Part shown: positions 55,990 to 64,000 of the stretch, in pieces
How the letters are laid out: each line of letters starts with the position of its first letter
Position numbering within the stretch: position 1 is the first letter of the stretch
From: Pictodentalium vernedei
Lineage: Eukaryota > Mollusca > Scaphopoda > Dentaliida > Dentaliidae
DNA: 64,000 nt
Assembly (NCBI GenBank): GCA_031216915.1
Contig: CM062294.1
Span: 163,945,455 to 164,009,454, forward strand
Direction of reading: 5' to 3'
The notes under the pieces: generated by a model
What the model saw: only the letters and a program-made list of their open reading frames with translations
Database searches by the model: none
What the model was told of the DNA's origin: nothing
Position numbers and translations under genes: made by a program

Positions 55990-57450
55990 AGGATTTAAGG
56001 TCGATTTTAGCATCTGTGAATAGTTAAAATGCTGCAGAACCTAATCATGAACCAGACATTTGATTTTGAAAAAAAGCTTGAATCTGTCACCCCTCTCCAC
56101 CTACCCAAGGATGCTGAATACCAGTATTAAAAAGATTCTGCCTGGTGGATATAAATAAAAAGATTTTTAAAGAATATTCCTCATACTGCATTAAGCTAAA
56201 ATTCAGGCTCTCATAAGAAGCTCAAATATGGAGCCAGGGACTCAAATTGAACAAATTGGAATCTGTGGCTAATTAATACTACAGAACCCAGACATGAACC
56301 TGGGCACTTGATTCAAACAAACTTGAATCTGATACCCACTCCTCTCCCCCAAACATTCTCACTATCTGATATGCATACAAAGATTTTTTTAAAGAATATT
56401 CCTCTTACTGCCCTAAGTAAAAATCCAAGCTCTCATACAATGCTCAAATATGGACTAAGGATTTGAGTTAAACAAACTGGGATCTGAACCTCCTCTCTCC
56501 CCCACCAGCCACCCTTAAGCATGCTGCACACCAAATATCAAAACAATTCTAATGTGTGAATTTGAAAAAGGCAATGTTCAAAGAATATTCCTCATATTGC
56601 ACTGTGTTAAGATTTGGGCTCCCTTAGGAAGCCCCAAATATGCATAAAGGGGGGGGACTTGATTTGAATAAGCTTGAATCTGTTCCCCCCCCCCACCCCC
56701 ACCCACCCCCACACACACACCAAAACAAGGATGCTATATACCAAATAAACAATTCTGATTAGAGGATTTGAAGAAGATATTTACAGAATTTTCCTCATGC
56801 ATGGACCCAGGGACTTGATGCGAACATATTTGAATCTGACCACTCGAATACCAAATATCAAAATGATTCTAATGGGTGAATCTAAAGATGTTTACAGAAT
56901 ATTCCGCATATTGCACTAAAATAAAACTCTGGGGTACCACAGCAAAACTCAGTTATGACACCAGGAACTTGATTTGAATGAACGTGAATCTGACCAACAC
57001 AAGGATGCAGAATATAAAAAGATTCTGTAAAAAAGCAAAATACCATTGTTTATATTTGTTCACCATTATATCTTAACTTTGTAACATGTATAATGCTAAA
57101 TAAAGAATTCAATTCAGTTCTGTCTAGTGGATCTGAAGTAGAAGATTTAAAAAAAAAATTCCTCAAATTGCTGTAAATTAGAATTTTGGCTCACATAAGA
57201 AGCCCAAATATGGACCCAGGGACTTGTTTTGAACTAATCTGAATCTGACCCAACACCCTCCCCCACAATGATGTATCACAAATACCAACCAATTCTGATG
57301 TGTGGATGTGAAGAAGATGTTTAAAGAATATTCCTCATACTGGAATAGGTTAAAATTTTGGCTCACATAATGGGCTCCGACAGAGAGCTTTAATATGAGG
57401 CCAGATACTAGATTTTAACAAAAAACTTGAATATGAACCCCCCCCCCCCC
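55990..57450. repeat. Degenerate tandem array, ~150-220 bp units
   Basis: At least seven diverged units are marked by (AAATATGGACC)CAGGGACTTGATT-like and GAATCTGACC words near 56225, 56445, 56640, 56810, 56960, 57210 and 57400, alternating with AAAGAATATTCCTCATACTG. Poly(C) or CCCCACCC tracts fall at the same place in several units. No coding. Confidence 0.65.
57010..57115 (+). mobile_element. LINE 3' end fragment
   Basis: CTTTGTAACATGTATAATGC followed by TAAATAAAGAATTCAATTCA. An ATTCAATTC-repeat tail preceded by TGTATAATG is typical of CR1/L2-type LINE 3' ends. GATTCTGT (57012) and GTTCTGT (57117) suggest a short target duplication. Inserted into the tandem array. Confidence 0.5.
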
Positions 57451-58019
57451 CTTTTTACCTTGACTGAAAAAGCAAGGTAAATTCAATCAACTTTGATGAT
57501 GTGTCCAGCTGTCAATCAAGCATTCAAGCCGGAAGTACTGCCCACCAGCGCAGATGTCAACAAAACAAACCCATGTGTTTTTTCTTCAATTTAAGTGACA
57601 AAGTTGATTATTTATTAAGAGCATGGTATAAATAAAATAAATAGGTACTAGGGCTGGTAATCAGATTTAAACCACTCATAGAATAAGGGATTTAACCACT
57701 TGGCAGAGCCTAGTGGTTAAAACACTTATCCTACTCATGGTTTAAATCTGATTACCGGCCCTAGTACCTATTTATTCTATATTTCACCTTGAACCTTGTC
57801 AATTAACTGGTAGAGTGCTACATTATTTTTCGAAGATGATTTTTAACATGAGTATTTCTTTTCAAAGATACCATGCTACCAGCAAACGGTGCCTTAGTTT
57901 AGCAAGATGTTCTTCATAAATAAATGGTAACAAAACAATTTTACATGATCATTTTTTTCTACTGCTGAGCCAACAAGCTAACATGAACAGTGTAAAGTCA
58001 CTATAGTGGCTTCTGGCTC
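57451..58019. repeat. Unassigned DNA containing a long-armed foldback
   Basis: 57629-57783 has inverted arms AATAGGTACTAGGGCTGGTA and, from the right, AATAGGTACTAGGGCCGGTA, continuing with ATCAGATTTAAACCA, around a ~60 bp centre. 57807-57850 is the left end of a GGTAGAGTGCT-family MITE. The remainder is unassigned. Confidence 0.55.
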
Positions 58020-58023
58020 TTAA

Positions 58024-58264
58024 CCCTTTACCCAATGAATCGCCCGCATCCGCCCGCGTAATATGCAAATTCAGCAGCTGAAAAAATATTATTTTTCGAA
58101 AAATTTCAACAAAACCATATCATGTGACCCCTCTTTGGAACCAGCTCGCCGAGCTTGTTCCAATGAGGGGTCACATGATATGGTTTTGTTGAAATTGTTT
58201 GAAAAAATTTAAAAAATGATATTTAAAATAATAAATTTTGATATCGTCTGTGTTGGGTAAAGGG
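58024..58264. mobile_element. TTAA-flanked palindromic MITE (piggyBac-like), copy 3
   Basis: Starts CCCTTTACCCAATGAATCGC and ends ...GTGTTGGGTAAAGGG between TTAA at 58020-58023 and 58265-58268. The central palindrome is AACCATATCATGTGACCCCT / AGGGGTCACATGATATGGTT around AGCTCGCCGAGCT. Confidence 0.85.
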
Positions 58265-58268
58265 TTAA

Positions 58269-58517
58269 CTTGCTAAATCCAAATTGTACAATGAAAAATA
58301 TTCAATTAACCTTTTTTTCAACATTATCCAATACAATACAGACATTGAGAAATGTTACAGATACACCATGCATGGAATCCAGTTTACATGTAAGAATGTC
58401 ACACAAGAAGCATTTGATTGGTCATAATGCATCTGATTGATGTTAAGACATTTATGCAATGCTTCGACAAAAAACAGTGTCAAGCAAGAATGTAAGCAGA
58501 CGACTGAAGGTGAAATT
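58269..58517. other. Unassigned DNA
   Basis: No repeat or exon is recognised. Confidence 0.3.
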
Positions 58518-58521
58518 TTAA

Positions 58522-59166
58522 CTGGAAGAGTGCTAAATTATTTTTGGTCATCAAAATTTGTTGACATTTTTTTGTCTTGTTACAATTTATGGGAGAGTGC
58601 CTACAAGCACTCTCCCATAAATTGTAACAAGGCAAATCCATACCGACTAAATTTATTTATTTTATTGGTGTCTTAAGGTTACATACATATGCACAATGGC
58701 TAATCATGACCGTGACAGTTTTACGGGTGATGGAAGCCGGAGTACCCGGAGAGAACCACCGAGCAACGACGAGCAGCTGCCTGCTCCCCAACATCGTAAC
58801 TCCGCACTGCAAGGGTTAGATTGGTTGAAGACATGCGCACCATCGATGTGCAGTACGCCTTAGTACACAGCATCATCGTGCCCCCGTGTGGACAGGCAGG
58901 GTTAAGTGCCTTGTCCAAAGACACAACGCGGGAGTCCGAATCGCTCACTCAGATGGTCACCCATCCGAGGACTAACAAGGCTCGACGTTCCTTAACTTCG
59001 GTGATCTGACGAGAACCAGTTACCGCAATGCCTCCGCGCCCCCTTACCGACTAAATAAATCCACTTCGAAGATAATATGAAGCACATCAGCAAAATATGA
59101 AGCTTAAAATTTGGGTACCTGAACTTCTGAATAAAGCTCAAATGTGGGCTTCCAGCACTTTACTAG
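58522..59166. mobile_element. GGTAGAGTGCT-family MITE split by a SINE
   Basis: Between TTAA at 58518-58521 and 59167-59170. The left end is CTGGAAGAGTGCTAAATT, the right end GGCTTCCAGCACTTTACTAG. The family palindrome TTATGGGAGAGTGCCTACAA / GCACTCTCCCATAAATTG is at 58588-58626. Without the SINE it is about 240 bp, like 35023-35248. Confidence 0.75.
58653..59044 (-). mobile_element. 5S-rRNA-headed SINE (SINE3 type), copy C
   Basis: The minus strand from 59044 starts with the 5S-like head (CACCGAAGTTAAGGAACGTC, CTCGGATGGGTGAC). The shared body follows (TTGTGTCTTTGGACAAGGCA, CTCTCCGGGTACTCCGGCTT) and then the tail (GTAACCTTAAGACACCAATA). A perfect 12 bp target duplication TACCGACTAAAT is at 58641-58652 and 59045-59056. 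It is inserted in a MITE and close in sequence to copy B. Confidence 0.92.
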
Positions 59167-59197
59167 TTAATTAAAAATATCAGCTTCATCCACTTAA

Positions 59198-59438
59198 CCC
59201 TTTACCCAACGCAGACAATATCAAAATCTATTATTTTGAATACCATTGGTTCAAATTTTTCAAAACATGTCAACAAAACCATATCATGTGACCCCTCGTT
59301 GGAACGAGCTCAACGAGCTCGTTCTAATGAGTGGTCACATGATATGGTTTTGTTGAAATGTTTTGAAAAATACTACTTTTTCAACTGCTGAATTTGCATA
59401 TTATGCGGGCGGATGTGGGCGATTCTTTGGGTAAAGGG
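59198..59438. mobile_element. TTAA-flanked palindromic MITE (piggyBac-like), copy 4
   Basis: Starts CCCTTTACCCAACGCAGACA and ends ...CTTTGGGTAAAGGG between TTAA at 59194-59197 and 59439-59442. Central palindrome GTTGGAACGAGCTCAACGAG / GCTCGTTCTAATGAG. Same length (241 bp) as copy 3, in inverse layout. Confidence 0.85.
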
Positions 59439-59442
59439 TTAA

Positions 59443-59687
59443 GTTAAATCATGGCATAAATACAGAAAACAACTCTGGTAGAGAACAGGGGACAGAAATC
59501 AAGGTGGACTCTTGTTGGACTTTTCGGCACTCGTGAAATACAGGAAAAACTCCAACTAGGGTCGTTGATTCCAACACTCACCCCTTCCCACCCTTGTTGT
59601 GTTCTGTCTTAATGTTTTTGAGGTAAAAATGAAATTTATTTTAGTTATTATGAAATATTTCTGCAACATATCATTTACTTGCTGTGT
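59443..59687. other. Unassigned DNA
   Basis: No recognised feature. The 81-codon minus frame over 59556-59801 runs into the SINE and is not a gene. Confidence 0.3.
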
Positions 59688-60013
59688 TAGGAGTACTTGT
59701 GGTTCACTGGTAAGTGGAGTGAACTTCAGATCAAGAGATTGGTCATGAGGAGTGTCATCTGCTTTGTGTCCTTGGGCAAGAGACTTCATCTGATTGCCCA
59801 AGTAGAAACACAGAGGTGTTATGCACTAGAAGCTTACAGCACACTGATAGTACACCTGCATTCCAACCATTAATGCTGCTTGTGACAGGTCAGTAAGTTT
59901 GAGTCTGACAGTTATTCACCACTGCTCAGTGGTTCTTTCCAGGGCCTATGGTTTCTTCCATCCATAAAACTGTCCAATACAATAAGACCTTAATTAGCTT
60001 CTGAAAGTGTTGT
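59688..60013 (+). mobile_element. Old tRNA-headed SINE, copy F
   Basis: A tRNA-like head (GTGGTTCACTGGTAAG) and body (TTTGTGTCCTTGGGCAAGAG, CAGTGGTTCTTTCCAGG, CCATAAAACTGTCC) in the same order as copy D, but much more diverged. The tail is lost where it meets the PIF-like MITE. Confidence 0.65.
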
Positions 60014-60016
60014 TAA

Positions 60017-60396
60017 GGCCCCCACAAAATAGATCTTCTGTTTCTCGGGTAATTTTTTGTAAAATTACATGTTGACAGGCGGTTTTATATTTTGTTTTTG
60101 TAATTATTTTTTGGCCATCAGTAGTTCATGTTCTTGGTTTGTTTTATGTTTTAGGCCTCATAATCTATAGAACAGCACGGGTGGTGGTGTATTTCGTCCC
60201 TTGGGATCAAGAAGGCTTTGTAATGCTAGAGCACTGCAAAAGCCTTGTTGCACTCAAAGAACAAATTTATGAGTTTTATTAACTTGGGTAAAATATCATA
60301 CATATTAACCTATTCAATTTTTATATTTTAAGTTTGCGTTGGTTAAAAAAAGAGGGCATGCGGCAGCCAAAAGAATCATGCAGGAGGGACCGAGAA
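60017..60396. mobile_element. TAA-flanked MITE (PIF/Harbinger-like), copy 3, cut by DIRS copy 4
   Basis: Left end GGCCCCCACAAAATAG after TAA (60014-60016), collinear with 13268-13672 as far as GAGGGACCGAGAA, where DIRS copy 4 begins. In the other copies this point reads GGGCCTGAGAAACAG or GGGCCTGAAAAACAG. The remaining ~30 bp should lie beyond the DIRS element, outside the window. Confidence 0.7.
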
Positions 60397-60699
60397 GTTA
60401 AAAAATTTATAGTAATTTATATATTTTTTATACTTACCAATGACCCAGACATAGCTGGTGCTAACTCTTAAAATTCTAGGGCCAAACACAAATTTTGCCC
60501 CCCAATCCCCAAAATTTGCATCTAAAACCAAAAGAAATCATGTCCTGAAGGTCCTCCATGCTTTGCCTCCACTGCGCATGCGCAGTGTCAAGGACGTCCC
60601 GAAATTGGTGCCAATTATCATTCTTACAAGCAGTGCCTGGTCAGCGCTATGTACTCAGTGGGGAGGTATGAGTTCCCAACTCCTGGGAGGGCCATCCCC

Positions 60700-60781
60700 G
60701 TCTGGGTCATTGGTAAGTATAAAAAATATATAAATTACTTTTTTAACATTTTTATACTGTACCAATGACCCAGACATAGCT
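60700..60781. repeat. Internal complementary region of DIRS copy 4
   Basis: Complement of the left end (60700-60747) joined to complement of the right end (60748-60781), slightly shorter than in the other copies. Confidence 0.85.
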
Positions 60782-61383
60782 GAATAGTAAAAAGGCTGGA
60801 GGGCCTAGGACATAGAGGAAAATCCAATAAGCTCAACTATATAAATAGAGTCAACTCCTCGAGGAGAAAAGGAGTATTAGGCTTTACATGTATCTTTCTT
60901 ATTTTATGATAAATTAGAAAGACACAACACCCGCCATAATTGAGCATAATAACATTCATGTTCTCTATTAACATCCAGTATAACCCCTTATACTAATTAT
61001 TTTTAAAGTAAGCCAATAAATAAAGTTAGTCCAGAGAATTGAGACTCTTTATATTCTCTTAAAAGTGTCCGAGGATTGTATATTAACGCCCGTTTGACAC
61101 GTGACATATACAAATGCTTCACACTGAGCTACACTTTAAAAATATGACATGAATGAATTTTTAACATTAATTTTACACTTTAAAACCATCCCGGTAACGA
61201 CTCAGAATTACTGACTCCGGAGGTGGAATCCCCTTGCTTTTCACTATAAAGCAGGTGACCTAAGGGAACACCCTTCCCCCCCCCCCCTCCCCTTGCCCTG
61301 GGTCAAATAGCCCAGAGCGAAGAGGGCAGCAGGACAGAGTCACTGCCGGAACAGAAAGCCTGCATAACTATAGTTGCAACTGT

Positions 61384-63276
61384 TTAGTGGACGACATTCT
61401 GAGCAACAGATAACGGACCTAAACAATGCAGGTCTCCAGAAATGGACTCAATATTTCTGAGATAAAAATTTGTGAATGTGGATGGCTGAGACCAATATGC
61501 AGCCTTCATTAAATCTGTAATAGCAACACTATTTGCGTAAGCCCAAGATGTAGAAAGAGCTCTTACTTCATGAGCCGAAATCTTAAGCATAGACTGCTGA
61601 GTTGAAGATAGATTATCATAAGCAGTACGGATAGTTAATTGAATCCATCTAGCAATAGAATGGACCGTAATGTTCTTTCTATTAGGCATCAGGGGCAGAA
61701 AGAAGCGTTTTCGTCCCTTTCTGATAAACTGAGATCTTTGTTTATAAATACGTAAAGCTCTAACAGGACAGAGTAAAGGCCTACGTCCGTCTGAAGACGG
61801 AAGGGCCTTAATAACAATAGGTTCCGGATATTTATTAGGAGCCTGATTCTTAGCTAAAAATCCAACATTAGTAGTAAAGGTAATAGTGTTCCCGACACTA
61901 CGATAGTGAGAATCGTCCACCGATAGAGCACGAAGCTCACTGACTCTTCTAGCAGAAGAGAAAGCTAAGAGAAATGCTGTCTTATAAGACAAGAATTTGA
62001 AATCTACTGTCCCAAGAGGCTCAAATGGCTTTTCTTTCAGTTTAAGAAGAACCCAAGCTAAATTCCATTTAGGAATTAATCTAAGAGTTCTGGGTCTATT
62101 TATCGAGAAGTTTCTAACTAATTTAGATAAAGAGACATTAGATCCAATTTGTAAACTATCATGATGTGCATAGGTATCAGATAACATAGACCTATAACCC
62201 TTAATAGTAACAGGCTGCAGTTTGATCTCGTCAAACAAGTATACTAGAAAGTTTGCAATGTCTGGTATGGAGGGATCAAAAATATCAACAGAATGATCCC
62301 TACACCAACGACGAAAGACCTTCCACTTAGCCGCATAGTTTAGCGAAGAGGAGGTCCTCCTACAGTTAGAAATCGCGTCCACTGCTCGTCCTGTAAAATG
62401 CTTGCCGTGCAAGAAGGACCGCACAACGGAAATACGTGAAGGTTGAGACCTTGCGGGTTGTGATGAAGTTGACGTGACTTCCCCTGCGAAAGAAGATCCT
62501 CTCGTGGAGGAAGCTTTCGCGGTAAGTCCCACAGCAGACACCTGAGTAGATTTATCCACGGTCTCTGTGGAGACAGAGATGCTACCAACAGAATTTTGCA
62601 TTGAGATTGTTTTATTTTTAGCAATATTTGCTGAATCAACGGCGCTGGAGGATACGCATATCCTATCATTCCGTCCCATGAGATCGATAGAGCGTCTACT
62701 GCATATGTTCGGGGATCCGGACATGGTGACACATACGTCTGCAACTGATTGTTGAGTTGTGTCGCAAATAAGTCTATCATTGGCCGTTCCCATTGGTAGT
62801 AAATCTGATTGAATACCTGTTTGTTGAGAGTCCATTCTGACGGCAACAAGCGACCCTTCCGTGAAAGGGAGTCTGCTAATACATTCAGACGACCCGGAAT
62901 ATGGCGGACCAAAAGTAGAACTTGGTGTTCTAGAACAAACAGAAGGATTCTTTCCGTTAAATTGAATAACGGAACGGAATGAGTGCCTCCCTGGTTCCGG
63001 ATATACGCTACTAGTGTCGTATTGTCGGACAGGATTTGGACATGTGCTTTCTGAATAATGTTCATCCAATGACGTAATGCAAGCCAAATTGACATCATTT
63101 CCTTGATGTTTATGTGCTTGCCTAGAAACTGCGGATCCCAAAGACCCTGGCACTTCGAATCTGTTGGGATCAATGTTCCACCCCAACCTGTTTGACTGGC
63201 ATCCGTCATAATCGTAAAACCCGGATCTGGCAACTGCAGTGGAACTCCCTGAGTCAACCACTGAATGTTTGCCCAA
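61384..63276 (-). CDS. DIRS copy 4, tyrosine recombinase frame
   Basis: A 630-codon frame whose C-terminal ~330 residues are a tyrosine recombinase. The family's catalytic set is visible: Arg in the RRVSEL box (about 443-444), HEVR (H569, R572), Trp in AAYWSQP (595) and the Tyr in NFYLRNI (605). The N-terminal half overlaps the RT/RNase H frame in another phase. Overlapping frames for these two proteins are known in DIRS elements, so that half may not be protein-coding here. Role in the family: inserting the circular DNA intermediate without target duplication. Spacing to the internal complementary region (about 600 bp further on) fits the DIRS order. Confidence 0.85.
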   Translation of the reverse strand: MGKHSVVDSGSSTAVARSGFYDYDGCQSNRLGWNIDPNRFEVPGSLGSAVSRQAHKHQGNDVNLACITSLDEHYSESTCPNPVRQYDTSSVYPEPGRHSFRSVIQFNGKNPSVCSRTPSSTFGPPYSGSSECISRLPFTEGSLVAVRMDSQQTGIQSDLLPMGTANDRLICDTTQQSVADVCVTMSGSPNICSRRSIDLMGRNDRICVSSSAVDSANIAKNKTISMQNSVGSISVSTETVDKSTQVSAVGLTAKASSTRGSSFAGEVTSTSSQPARSQPSRISVVRSFLHGKHFTGRAVDAISNCRRTSSSLNYAAKWKVFRRWCRDHSVDIFDPSIPDIANFLVYLFDEIKLQPVTIKGYRSMLSDTYAHHDSLQIGSNVSLSKLVRNFSINRPRTLRLIPKWNLAWVLLKLKEKPFEPLGTVDFKFLSYKTAFLLAFSSARRVSELRALSVDDSHYRSVGNTITFTTNVGFLAKNQAPNKYPEPIVIKALPSSDGRRPLLCPVRALRIYKQRSQFIRKGRKRFFLPLMPNRKNITVHSIARWIQLTIRTAYDNLSSTQQSMLKISAHEVRALSTSWAYANSVAITDLMKAAYWSQPSTFTNFYLRNIESISGDLHCLGPLSVAQNVVH

Positions 63277-63959
63277 GTCTGAATCTCTTGTTTCACTTGA
63301 TTTGACAAGAGAACGTCTATATCGAGCGAATTAATCTTAACACTCCAATTCTGAGTCAAGAAAATTTGGAGAGGACGAGTGCGTAACCGCCCCATCGGAA
63401 TGAGATCCGCAGCGGCTCCGCACAGACCTATCAGTCTCATGAACTCCCTCGCTGTGACTTTGTCTGAGTGAAGACAATAGCGAGCGTAACAACTGATTAA
63501 TTTCGCTCTGGTTAACGGCAGACGAACGAGATTGTTGTGCGTCTCGAAGCTCATTCCCAGATGAGTGAATGACTTGGACGGCACCAGATCCGACTTCTCC
63601 TCGTTTATAATAAAACCGAGACGTCGGAGTAATAGAAGCAGATTCTGCACATCGTTCTGAAGCGTTAACTCGTTGCCGTACCTCTGAAGAATGTCGTCCA
63701 GTTAGGCCGACGTTACCGCAGACGAATGAGCTCGGAAATGTATCATTACCGAGTTCATTATTCGAGTGAAAGCCCAGGGCGCTAGGTTCAAACCGAAGCA
63801 CATCGCCCGGAATTGATATACAACTCCTAGGACTGCGAAGCGTAGATACTTTCTGAATGTCGGATGTACCATGACGTGAAAGTACGCATCTTTGAGATCT
63901 ATGCTTGTAGCATAGTCGTTCACCCGAATACTCGCTCTGACTGATCGAATCATCTCCAT
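62340..63959 (-). pseudogene. DIRS copy 4, reverse transcriptase-RNase H region
   Basis: RT signatures: SIDLKDAYFHV (motif A) and FGLNLAPWAFTRIMNS. The RNase H acidic set is visible: MTDASQTGWGG, IKEMMSIWLALRHW, ILSDNTTLVAYIRNQGG and HIPGRLNVLADSLSR. A C-terminal extension starting MIDLFATQLNN occupies the place where many DIRS elements carry a methyltransferase-like domain; I cannot confirm that identity. The 3' end overlaps the recombinase frame. The region is not fully open (about one break), so it is treated as a fossil. Confidence 0.83.
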
Positions 63960-64000
63960 ATAGAACTTTGGAGCGACGATCAGCTTGTTTATCCAGCTCA

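Larger units (their letters stand above)
60397..64000 (-). mobile_element. DIRS-like retrotransposon, copy 4 (partial in window; looks nearly whole)
   Basis: Left end GTTAAAAAATTTATAG at 60397, left inverted terminal repeat at about 60430-60625, and internal complementary region at 60700-60781. The coding region on the minus strand runs off the window at 64000. Visible parts in coding order: reverse transcriptase (63959 to about 63340), RNase H, a further domain, and a tyrosine recombinase (to 61384). The visible part has about one break. It is the only copy here with RT, so a relative of it probably mobilised copies 1-3. The gag region and right end are not in the window. Confidence 0.88.

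Overview
Metazoan, non-vertebrate nuclear DNA. It is AT-rich and intron-bearing, and almost entirely built from transposable elements. The short arrays of ~160-170 bp units containing phrases such as GGGCAATAACTC, the 5S-rRNA-headed SINEs and the DIRS-type retrotransposons suggest a marine invertebrate. A mollusc or other lophotrochozoan is my best guess, held at low confidence. There is no sign of bacterial or organellar DNA.

Only one host gene is supported: the last two coding exons of an NPHP3 (nephrocystin-3) orthologue on the minus strand. One exon (53808-53933) is a 42-codon TPR unit. The terminal exon (47357-47500) ends in TAA. They are separated by a 6.3 kb intron packed with elements. 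The preceding exon is not in the window, so that intron is longer than 10 kb.

Layout. 1-5.7 kb: a decayed unidentified reading frame, a piggyBac-like MITE, and three arrays of ~160-170 bp tandem units. 6.1-7.4 kb: a TIR element whose ends are made of an iterated TCCGAA-type motif. 7.8-16.4 kb: SINEs, TA-, TAA- and TTAA-flanked MITEs and long palindromes. 16.4-23.4, 24.0-34.1, 38.7-45.7 and 60.4 kb to the window end: four DIRS-like tyrosine-recombinase retrotransposons, all on the minus strand, with inverted terminal repeats and an internal complementary region. The first three are broken and show no recognisable reverse transcriptase. The fourth carries RT, RNase H and a tyrosine recombinase and looks close to whole where visible. 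Copy 2 sits in a LINE remnant and was itself hit by a 3.2 kb hAT transposon (28414-31655) with a perfect 8 bp target duplication. 34-38 kb and 45.7-60.4 kb: LINE pieces, SINEs and MITEs, the NPHP3 exons, a 3.4 kb TTAA-flanked TIR element, and a degenerate ~190 bp tandem array.

How the parts relate. The RT-lacking DIRS copies probably depended on a copy-4-like relative. The SINE families share one body and tail but have either a tRNA-like or a 5S-rRNA-like promoter head. Several target sites can be read by comparing repeat copies inside the window, which orders insertions: LINE, then DIRS copy 2, then hAT; MITE, then SINE; PIF-like MITE, then DIRS copy 4. All identifications are by eye from sequence; no database search was possible.
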